DNA of 54,393 bases from Xanthobacteraceae bacterium. GTDB lineage: Bacteria > Pseudomonadota > Alphaproteobacteria > Rhizobiales > Xanthobacteraceae. Position 1 is the first letter of the stretch, and the number at the start of each line of letters is the position of its first letter. The DNA is taken from the NCBI GenBank assembly GCA_028290465.1, contig JAQGJU010000017.1:1-54393 (forward strand), given 5' to 3'. The notes beneath the pieces are model-generated. The model searched no databases. It was not told the DNA's origin and was given only the letters and a program-made list of their open reading frames with translations. Shown here one piece after another: positions 38,001 through 44,499 of this stretch. A program made the position numbers and the translations under genes.

Positions 38001-38450
38001 CTAGGCGGCGGTCAGGTGCTTCTCGATCTCGTGCACCGGCATCTTGACGAAGTCCTTGTCGATTTCGGCGTGCAGCGCGCCGCGCACATGTGCCGAATAG
38101 AACTCGCGCAATTGACCGAGCGCGCGTGGCGGCGCCACCACAGTAAGCCGCTTGATCTTGCCGGACAGAATATCGGCGTCGAGCCGGTCGATCAGCCGGT
38201 GCAGAAAGCCGCGCTCGTTCTGCTCGTGCCAGTCGGTCTGCTCCATACCGCTGCGCGCCGAGCCGACCGATTGAATCGACCGGCCGGGTTTGTCGCTACC
38301 GATTTCGCGCGTCGGCAGATCCTCGTGCTGAAAGACTTCCCGGGTCTTCAGGTTGGGAAATTTCGCGTCGCCTTCATTCTCCAACATCAATGCCTTGGCG
38401 CCGTCGCACACCAGAACCCATTCGCCTTGCGCGATCTTCAAATTGGACAT
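38001..38450 (-). CDS. Host attachment family protein
   Basis: A 149-residue protein of the host-attachment (AtsE-like) family of plant-associated Rhizobiales, recognised from GEWVLVCDGAKALMLEN, GRSIQSVGSARSGMEQTDWHE and LTVVAPPRALGQLREF. No secretion signal is seen, so the name should be treated with caution. GGGAGGTGAT lies just before the ATG at 38450. An AT-rich stretch 130-150 bases upstream may hold its promoter. Confidence 0.8.
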   Translation of the reverse strand: MSNLKIAQGEWVLVCDGAKALMLENEGDAKFPNLKTREVFQHEDLPTREIGSDKPGRSIQSVGSARSGMEQTDWHEQNERGFLHRLIDRLDADILSGKIKRLTVVAPPRALGQLREFYSAHVRGALHAEIDKDFVKMPVHEIEKHLTAA

Positions 38451-38640
38451 GCAATCACCTCCCATGGCGAAAAGCCTCGTCGGATGAATCCGGCCGCGCT
38501 TTGCCATCCATCGAAAACGTCGCAACGGGCCGGTTGGTTGCCTGGCGCGGCGCACAGCCACTGTAATTCGGATAAGTTATTGATTTATATAATAAATTTA
38601 TTTTGGTGTTGAGGCTGAAAACCTACCAAAACCTACCAAA

Positions 38641-40317
38641 TCAGTTGGATCCATCGAGCAGCCGCCGGGCGATCACTTGCGCCTGAATTTCCGCCGCGCC
38701 TTCGAAAATGTTGAGGATGCGGGCGTCGCACAGAATCCGCGAAATCGGGAATTCCAGGGCGAAGCCGTTGCCGCCATGGACCTGCAACGCATTGTCGGCC
38801 GACGACCAGGCGACGCGGGCGGCGAGCAATTTCGCCATGCCGGCTTCGAGATCGCAGCGCCGGCCGGAGTCCTTCTGCCGCGCGGCGAAGTAAGTGAGTT
38901 GGCGCACGATCAGGATTTCGGCCGCCATCATGGCGATTTTGTCGGAGACGCGCGGGAACGCGATGATCGGCTGGCCGAACTGCACGCGCTGCTGCGTATA
39001 CGTCAGCGCCTGTTCCATCGCCGACTGCGCAACGCCGACGGCGCGCGCCGCGGTCTGGATGCGTGCGGATTCGAACGTCTGCATCAACTGCTTGAAGCCG
39101 AGGCCTTCGACGCCGCCGAGCAGGTTCTCGGCCTTCACCTCGAAGCCGTCGAACGCGATCTCGTATTCCTTCATGCCCCGATAGCCGAGCACTTCGATCT
39201 CGGTGCCCGACATGCCCTTCGCCGGAAACGGATTTTCATCGGTACCGCGCGGCTTTTCGGCGAGCAGCATCGACAGGCCGCGATAGCCGGGCTCCTTCGG
39301 ATCGGTCCGCACCAGCAGCGTCATCAGGTCGGCGCGCACCGGATGGGTGATCCAGGTCTTGTTGCCGTACACTTTATAGACATCGCCCTCGCGCACCGCG
39401 CGGGTCTTCAGCGAAGCCAAATCCGAGCCGGTATTTGGCTCGGTGAATACCGCGGTCGGCAGCACTTCGCCGGTCGAAATCTTCGGCAGCCATTGGCGCT
39501 TCTGGTCTTCGGTGCCGCTGCCCAGAATGAGTTCGGCGGCGATCTCCGAGCGGGTGCCGAGCGAACCGACCGCGATATAGCCTCGCGACAATTCCTCGGA
39601 CACGACGCACATGGATTCCTTGCCCAGCGCCATGCCGCCATATTCTTCCGGAATGGTGAGGCCGAACACGCCGAGTTCGCTGACCTGGCCGATCACTTCC
39701 ATCGGAATGTAGCTGTTGGTCAGGTGCCATTGCTGGGCATGCGGAATGACTTCGCTATTGGCGAATTTGCGCATCTCGTCGCGCACCGCTTCCAGGCTCT
39801 CATCGAGACCGGACGCGCCGGCCGAGGCATCGTGGTTGGCGCGCATCAGTTCGACCAGCCGGGCGCGGCGCTGCGGCGTGTTGCCGGACGCGATCAGCGC
39901 GTCCACGGCGGGCGCCATGCGGGCCGCGACCTGGGTCATCGATAGGCCGAGATCGGACGGGCGCACGATTTCGTTCTGGCTCATCGGAATGCCGCCGATG
40001 ACCTGCGCCAGATATTCGCCGGCGCCGATGCGGATCGCCTGTTCCTCGATTTCACCTAGGATCCCGGCCTCCTGCAGCCGCTCGGTATAGGCGGCGAGTT
40101 GGCGCAGCGCCTCGACATAGGTGGCGTACCAGGCCAGCGCATGGGTGGCGCGCTGCTCGCGGTCGACCAGCCGGCCGACGGCGCGGCCCTCGACCATCAC
40201 CTTGTCGCGGATCTTGAGCGTGGCGTCCGCGACCAATGCCTCGACGGCGCCGACCGCCTCGCGGAGCATCACGACAAGGTCATGACCGGGGGCAAGACGC
40301 GGGGCGGGTTGCGACAT
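38641..40317 (-). CDS. mcd: Methylsuccinyl-CoA dehydrogenase (acyl-CoA dehydrogenase family)
   Basis: A 558-residue acyl-CoA dehydrogenase with an N-terminal extension of about 150 residues before the core (EAVRDEMRKFANSEVIPHAQQW). The extension is typical of (2S)-methylsuccinyl-CoA dehydrogenases, which form mesaconyl-CoA in the EMC pathway. The core has the FAD/substrate blocks TAVFTEPNTGSDLASLKTRA, YRGMKEYEIAFDGFEV and a C-terminal QVHGGNGFALEFPISRILCDARILNIFEGAAEIQ region split here by position. GGAGAG precedes the ATG at 40317. ccr and ecm lie within 6 kb, which supports Mcd over a generic dehydrogenase. Confidence 0.9.
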   Translation of the reverse strand: MSQPAPRLAPGHDLVVMLREAVGAVEALVADATLKIRDKVMVEGRAVGRLVDREQRATHALAWYATYVEALRQLAAYTERLQEAGILGEIEEQAIRIGAGEYLAQVIGGIPMSQNEIVRPSDLGLSMTQVAARMAPAVDALIASGNTPQRRARLVELMRANHDASAGASGLDESLEAVRDEMRKFANSEVIPHAQQWHLTNSYIPMEVIGQVSELGVFGLTIPEEYGGMALGKESMCVVSEELSRGYIAVGSLGTRSEIAAELILGSGTEDQKRQWLPKISTGEVLPTAVFTEPNTGSDLASLKTRAVREGDVYKVYGNKTWITHPVRADLMTLLVRTDPKEPGYRGLSMLLAEKPRGTDENPFPAKGMSGTEIEVLGYRGMKEYEIAFDGFEVKAENLLGGVEGLGFKQLMQTFESARIQTAARAVGVAQSAMEQALTYTQQRVQFGQPIIAFPRVSDKIAMMAAEILIVRQLTYFAARQKDSGRRCDLEAGMAKLLAARVAWSSADNALQVHGGNGFALEFPISRILCDARILNIFEGAAEIQAQVIARRLLDGSN

Positions 40318-40390
40318 GGCGCGCTCTCCGAAGGGGTCTGAACGAAGTCGTGACCTGAAACGGTCCCCGGCAGGCCGCCGCAGATCGTCC

Positions 40391-40419
40391 AAGACTACGC
40401 GTGCAATGCACAAAAGCAA
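40391..40419 (-). promoter_or_regulatory. mcd promoter with palindromic operator in the spacer
   Basis: On the minus strand TTGCTT (40414-40419) and AGTCTT (40391-40396) are 17 bases apart (or TAGTCT at 16). The spacer holds TTGTGC-ATT-GCAC; its core GTGCATTGCAC (40401-40411) is a perfect 5+1+5 palindrome. A protein bound there would block or reshape the promoter. The centre is 89 bases before the mcd start. Confidence 0.55.
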
Positions 40420-40557
40420 TGCCCGGCACGCATTCCGCGCGGCTTTCGCGCGACAATTTGACCATTAGGCCCGGGCCGCCGCGCGCGGCCCGGTAGCCGG
40501 GCCTTGCATTGCGGTGCCGCAGGCGGCAAGTGATGAGCATCCTCGCCGGTGCCCTTG

Positions 40558-41421
40558 ATGCGAACTTTCCTTGCCATTGCGTATGAAGCCGTGAAGCGGT
40601 TCAACCGCGACGACGGCTGGGCGATTGCCAGCCACATCGCGCTATCGGCGCTGATGTCGCTGTTCCCGTTCTTTCTGGTGCTGACCGCGTTCGCCGGCAT
40701 CTTCGGTTCGCAGGATCTCGCCGACGAAGCCGCCAAATTAATGCTTGAAGCCTGGCCCGAAGAGGTCGCCGGCGCGGTGGCCGGCGAACTGCATAATGTC
40801 CTGACCAGCGCGCACAGCCGGGTGCTGACCGTCGGCGTCGTGCTGGCGCTGTACTTCTCGTCGAGCGGCATCGAGAGCCTGCGCATCGCGCTCAACCGCG
40901 CCTATGCGACCGTCGACCCGCGGCCGATCTGGCTGCTGCGCCTGGAATCGATCGGTTATGTGCTGGTGTCCGCCGTCGCGCTGCTGGCGCTATCGTTTCT
41001 GGTCGTGCTGGCGCCGCTGATCTGGCGCACCGTGGTCAGATACGTACCGGGGGCCGAGGCAATGACCGACATCGTCACGGTGGTGCGCTTCAGCGTCGCG
41101 TCGCTGATCCTGATCGTGGCGCTGATCGTGGTGCACATGTGGCTGCCGGCCGGGCGGCGGAAATTCTTCGACATCGCGCCCGGCATTCTGGCGACGCTGC
41201 TGCTGTGGCTCGCAGCCGGCACGCTGTTCGGCCGCTATCTGGCCGACTACGCCTTCACGTATTCGTTCTACTACGCCGGCTTGGCTTCGCCGATGATCGC
41301 GCTGGTGTTCCTGTATTTCTCGGCGTCGATCTTCATCTATGGCGGCGAATTGAACTCGGTGATCCGCGAGTGGCGCGACCTGCCGCCGGAGCCGAGACCG
41401 GCGGCCTCGCCTGATCCTTGA
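40558..41421 (+). CDS. YihY/BrkB family membrane protein
   Basis: A 287-residue protein with six predicted membrane segments. The N-terminal DDGWAIASHIALSALMSLFPFFLVLTAF-type block, SSGIESLRIALNRAY and the final FYYAGLASPMIALVFLYFSA and IFIYGGELN are hallmarks of the YihY/BrkB family (once misnamed ribonuclease BN). Function unresolved. The start at 40558 is ATG; a GTG three codons earlier is possible. It is divergent from mcd with about 240 bases between. Confidence 0.9.
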   Translation: MRTFLAIAYEAVKRFNRDDGWAIASHIALSALMSLFPFFLVLTAFAGIFGSQDLADEAAKLMLEAWPEEVAGAVAGELHNVLTSAHSRVLTVGVVLALYFSSSGIESLRIALNRAYATVDPRPIWLLRLESIGYVLVSAVALLALSFLVVLAPLIWRTVVRYVPGAEAMTDIVTVVRFSVASLILIVALIVVHMWLPAGRRKFFDIAPGILATLLLWLAAGTLFGRYLADYAFTYSFYYAGLASPMIALVFLYFSASIFIYGGELNSVIREWRDLPPEPRPAASPDP

Positions 41422-41429
41422 TCGGCGCG

Positions 41430-42422
41430 TTACTTGACCAGCTTCGCGGCCCATTTGGTGCCGTCGGGCGACGGTGTGAACGTCATCTCGACCGAGCCCA
41501 TGGTGCCGCACTGGTTGAAGGTCCACACTTCGACCCAGGGCTTGCCGGCGCCCGGCAGAGGCTCGGCGAGCCTCGTATCGGCGAACACCATCTTCTCGCA
41601 GCCCTCGGGCTTGAGCACGTCGACGAAAGCCCGCGCGCCCGTCACCGCGTCGCGCTGCAGCAGCGGATCGGTCACGGTGAGGCCTGGAAGCAGCTCCGCG
41701 ATCTGCGGCTTGTCTTCTTCGAGCATCACCAGGAAATTGCGCTTGGTGCGCGGCTTGCAGCCGACCACATAGCTCTCGACCCACGACGTGGTGGCGGGCT
41801 TCACCGGGAACGGCACGATATCGGTCAGCGCCGCCGCCGGATCGTTCGGACACTCATAGCCGGGGATTTCCCGCGCCGAGCGGCCGAGCGCGAGCTGCCG
41901 CACCGGCGTATAGGCGTGGGAGAAAATTTTCTTGGCGATGTCCGGGCCTAGCGCCTGGGTGATCGGGGCCGGTTTGGCGTGAATATAGGACGGGGTGCCG
42001 GCCGGCATGCCAGGCTGCGACTTGTCCGGCGCCACGGCAGCGGTCTTTTCCTTCGGTTCGACCTTGGCATTAGCCTTGGCGCCGGTCTTCTTGGCGGCCT
42101 TTTCGGTGGCAGAGGCCGCCGCCGTCGCCTGCGCGATCGGTTCCGGTTTGCGCTTTTTCCTGGCGGTTCGGACCGGCTTTTCGGCTACCGGTTTGGCGGC
42201 CTGCTTGGCGGACTTCTTCTTGCCCGGCTTTTCAGGCTCTTTCTTGGCTTGCGCCAAGATAAAATCGCCGACCGACGCCAATGGTGATCGGGCACTCGTC
42301 GGCTTGGAGGTCGTCTCGGTCTGGCCGTGCGCCGCGCCCGCCATGCCGACGGCCAGCATCAAGGCCAAAGCCCAGCCATACCCGTACTTGCGGCCCACCG
42401 GCCGCGCCTCACATCCCCGCAT
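41430..42422 (-). CDS. Exported protein with Lys/Ala-rich linker, unknown function
   Basis: A 330-residue protein. A signal peptide or anchor (YGWALALMLAVGMAGAAHG) is followed by a strongly basic, Lys/Ala/Pro-rich region (about 58-135, with KKKSAKQAAKP and AARTARKKRKP-like stretches) and a globular C-terminal domain of about 180 residues. The latter has PGYECPNDPAAALTDIVPFP, VVGCKPRTKRNF and FNQCGTMGSVEMTF, with four Cys. The basic linker could bind anionic envelope polymers (inference). It is convergent with the YihY-like gene, 8 bases between stops. No family recognised. Confidence 0.8.
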   Translation of the reverse strand: MRGCEARPVGRKYGYGWALALMLAVGMAGAAHGQTETTSKPTSARSPLASVGDFILAQAKKEPEKPGKKKSAKQAAKPVAEKPVRTARKKRKPEPIAQATAAASATEKAAKKTGAKANAKVEPKEKTAAVAPDKSQPGMPAGTPSYIHAKPAPITQALGPDIAKKIFSHAYTPVRQLALGRSAREIPGYECPNDPAAALTDIVPFPVKPATTSWVESYVVGCKPRTKRNFLVMLEEDKPQIAELLPGLTVTDPLLQRDAVTGARAFVDVLKPEGCEKMVFADTRLAEPLPGAGKPWVEVWTFNQCGTMGSVEMTFTPSPDGTKWAAKLVK

Positions 42423-42539
42423 GTCTCACCGGTCGTTATTGAAATCGGAAACAAGCACGGCGCCGCCGCGCCGTCGACGGCTATGTGACTGTCGTCCCAA
42501 AAAAGCTTGCAAGAAACCTTGGCCCGACAAATGCGGGAG

Positions 42540-42561
42540 GAATAGGGCCACGTCCCTATTC
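42540..42561. other. Perfect hairpin overlapping the ccr stop codon
   Basis: An 8-bp stem GAATAGGG/CCCTATTC with a 6-base loop (CCACGT) contains the ccr TAG stop within one arm. There is no U-run after it. It may protect the ccr mRNA end or affect termination. Confidence 0.5.
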
Positions 42562-43842
42562 TTCGAGGCCGGTGTCCTCGGCGACGTCCTCGAAGGTCCG
42601 CAGGCCGGCGCGCGGGGCATTGACCAATACCGCCATGTTGCCGGGCGGATGCTGGTTCTTCCACATCTTGTGATGCGCGTCCGGGATCTTGGCCCACGGG
42701 AACACCGCGGAGAGGCACGGGTCGATGCGCCGCTCCAGCACGAAGCGGTTGGCGGCGCTGGCCTGCTTCAGATGCGCGAAGTGCGAGCCCTGGATGCGCT
42801 TCTGCCGCATCCAAACGTAACGCGCGTCGAAGGTCAGGTTGAAGCCGGTCGTGCCGGCGCAAAACACCACCATGCCGCCGCGCTTCACCACGAGACACGA
42901 CACCGGGAAAGTCTGCTCGCCCGGATGCTCGAACACGATATCGACGTCGCGCTTGCCGGTGATGTCCCAGATCGCCTTGCCGAAGCGCCGCGCTTCCTTG
43001 GTCCAGTCATTGTATTCGGCGGTATTGACCGTCGGCATCTGGCCCCAGCACTTGAACTCCTTGCGGTAGATCACGCCCTTGGCGCCAAGATTAAAAACGT
43101 ATTCGGCTTTGGACTCGTCCGACACCACCGCGATCGCATTGGCGCCGGACGCCGCGACCAGTTGCAGGCCGAACACCCCGAGGCCGCCGGACGCGCTCCA
43201 GATCAGCACATTGTCGCCCGGCTTGAGCGTATGCGGCGCATGGCCGAACAGCATGCGATACGCGGTCGCGAGCGTCAGCGTGTAGCAGGCGGATTCCTCC
43301 CAGGTCAGATGCGCCGGCTTCTGCATCAATTGCCGCGACTGCACCCGGCAGAACTGCGCGAACGAGCCGTCCGGCGTCTCGTAGCCCCAGATGCGCTGCG
43401 ACGGCGACAGCAGCGGATCGCCGCCATTGCAGTCTTCGTCGTCGCCGTCGTCCTGATTGCAATGAACGATGACTTCATCGCCGACCTTCCAGCGCTTCAC
43501 CTTGGCGCCGACCGCCCAGACCACGCCGGACGCGTCCGAACCCGCGATGTGATACGGCTGCTTGTGCACGTCGAGCGGCGAGATCGGCTGGCCGAGGCCG
43601 GCCCAGATGCCGTTGTAGTTGACGCCGCCGGCCATCACGTAGACCAGCACTTCGTCGTCGGCGATGCTCCAGGTCGGCACCACCTCGGTCTGCATCGCGG
43701 TTTCCGGCGGGCCGTGGCGTTCCTTGCGGATCACCCAGGCATGCATCCGCGCCGGCACATGGCCGAGCGGCGGCAATTCGCCGATGTCATACAGATCCTT
43801 GACGGCGGAGGCCTGCGGCTGGCGTTTGGCGGCCGTGGACAT
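42556..43842 (-). CDS. ccr: Crotonyl-CoA carboxylase/reductase
   Basis: NADPH-dependent reductive carboxylation of crotonyl-CoA to ethylmalonyl-CoA, the key step of the EMC pathway for acetyl-CoA assimilation. It is an MDR-family enzyme with the Ccr-specific traits: GGVNYNGIWAGLG (70s), HCNQDDGDDEDCNGGDPL (127-144), IWGYETPDGSFAQF and HFAHLKQASAANRF. Conserved residues in the NYN and HFAH segments correspond, as I recall, to the CO2 pocket of characterised Ccr. It has 428 residues. GGGAGGAC is a strong ribosome binding site. A 15-bp palindrome lies about 80 bases upstream. Confidence 0.97.
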   Translation of the reverse strand: MSTAAKRQPQASAVKDLYDIGELPPLGHVPARMHAWVIRKERHGPPETAMQTEVVPTWSIADDEVLVYVMAGGVNYNGIWAGLGQPISPLDVHKQPYHIAGSDASGVVWAVGAKVKRWKVGDEVIVHCNQDDGDDEDCNGGDPLLSPSQRIWGYETPDGSFAQFCRVQSRQLMQKPAHLTWEESACYTLTLATAYRMLFGHAPHTLKPGDNVLIWSASGGLGVFGLQLVAASGANAIAVVSDESKAEYVFNLGAKGVIYRKEFKCWGQMPTVNTAEYNDWTKEARRFGKAIWDITGKRDVDIVFEHPGEQTFPVSCLVVKRGGMVVFCAGTTGFNLTFDARYVWMRQKRIQGSHFAHLKQASAANRFVLERRIDPCLSAVFPWAKIPDAHHKMWKNQHPPGNMAVLVNAPRAGLRTFEDVAEDTGLEE

Positions 43843-43915
43843 GCCTGTCCTCCCTTTCGCCGCGACAGCGCGGCGGCAGCACCGAACTTTGCTTCACCGA
43901 TACTGACTCAATTGA

Positions 43916-43930
43916 TGTTGCGGCGCAACA
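43916..43930. promoter_or_regulatory. Palindromic operator candidate upstream of ccr
   Basis: TGTTGCGGCGCAACA is a perfect 7+1+7 inverted repeat with the core TGC-N3-GCA. Its centre is 81 bases before the ccr start. It overlaps the likely promoter (TTGATT with CAACAT 16 bases on, minus strand, weak). TGC-N3-GCA resembles, from memory, sites of the PHB-responsive regulator PhaR/AniA. Confidence 0.55.
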
Positions 43931-44039
43931 CGATCGAATCAAACGCACAGGCCCCTGACAGCGCCGGTGGAACAAGCTAGCCTTCCAGGTATTAGGCAGG
44001 GGATGCGGGCCGCCTGAGCCCGCGCACGGGAGGAAGAAC

Positions 44040-44294
44040 ATGGCTCTTGAAACACTGCTCATCTGGCTTGTGGTCGGCGCGGTCGCGGGTTGGCTCGCCG
44101 GTCTGATTGTCCGTGGCTTCGGTTTCGGCCTGGTCGGCAATATCGTGGTCGGCATTGTCGGCGCCTTCATCGCCGGCTGGCTGCTGCCGCGCCTCGGCGT
44201 CCATATCGGCGCCGGCATTGTCGGCGCCATCATTCACGCGATGATCGGCGCGATCGTCCTGTTGTTGATCATCGGCCTCGTCCGGCGGCGCTGA
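44040..44294 (+). CDS. GlsB/YeaQ/YmgE family membrane protein
   Basis: An 84-residue protein with three membrane helices and glycine-zipper-like spacing (GAVAGWLAGLIVRGFGFGLVG, split here by family block, then NIVVGIVGAFIAGWLL and GAGIVGAIIHAMIGAIVLLL), typical of the YeaQ/GlsB stress-response membrane family. GGGAGGAAG precedes the ATG. A strong terminator follows. Function not well defined in any organism. Confidence 0.9.
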   Translation: MALETLLIWLVVGAVAGWLAGLIVRGFGFGLVGNIVVGIVGAFIAGWLLPRLGVHIGAGIVGAIIHAMIGAIVLLLIIGLVRRR

Positions 44295-44316
44295 CGCTTG
44301 ATCGTTTATTTTAAAG

Positions 44317-44354
44317 AAACGGCCGCGCCGGCAACCGCCGATGCGGCCGTTTTT
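44317..44354 (+). terminator. Intrinsic terminator after the YeaQ-family gene
   Basis: A 10-bp stem AAACGGCCGC/GCGGCCGTTT with a 16-base loop is followed by further T residues. It lies 22 bases after the stop codon and separates this gene from ecm. Confidence 0.88.
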
Positions 44355-44368
44355 CTAGATATTTGTTT

Positions 44369-44417
44369 GCGCATGATCTTTTCCGAAAACCGGTACCCAC
44401 TTTTCGGGATCATGCGC
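44369..44417. repeat. Compact GTGG-core palindrome between the YeaQ-family gene and ecm
   Basis: Arms GCGCATGATC and GATCATGCGC enclose an inner pair (CCGAAAA and TTTTCGG) around CCGGTACCCAC. On the minus strand the centre reads AAAAGTGGGTACCGGTTTT. It is the cleanest uninterrupted copy of the superfamily here and lies 26 bases from the ecm operator candidate. Confidence 0.87.
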
Positions 44418-44442
44418 CCTTTGACCGATTGCACGCCGCATT

Positions 44443-44457
44443 ATTGCGGTGCACAAT
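44443..44457. promoter_or_regulatory. Operator candidate upstream of ecm
   Basis: ATTGCGGTGCACAAT contains TGC-GGT-GCA; read on the minus strand it is TTGTGC-ACC-GCA, the same form as at mcd. An overlapping TGC-N5-GCA (TGCACGCCGCA, 44430-44440) lies just before it. A TTGACC -35-like box is at 44421-44426. The centre is about 50 bases before the ecm start. Confidence 0.5.
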
Positions 44458-44499
44458 CCTCCTCCACAGCCGGCCCATGCTGACTGCGGAGACGACCGG

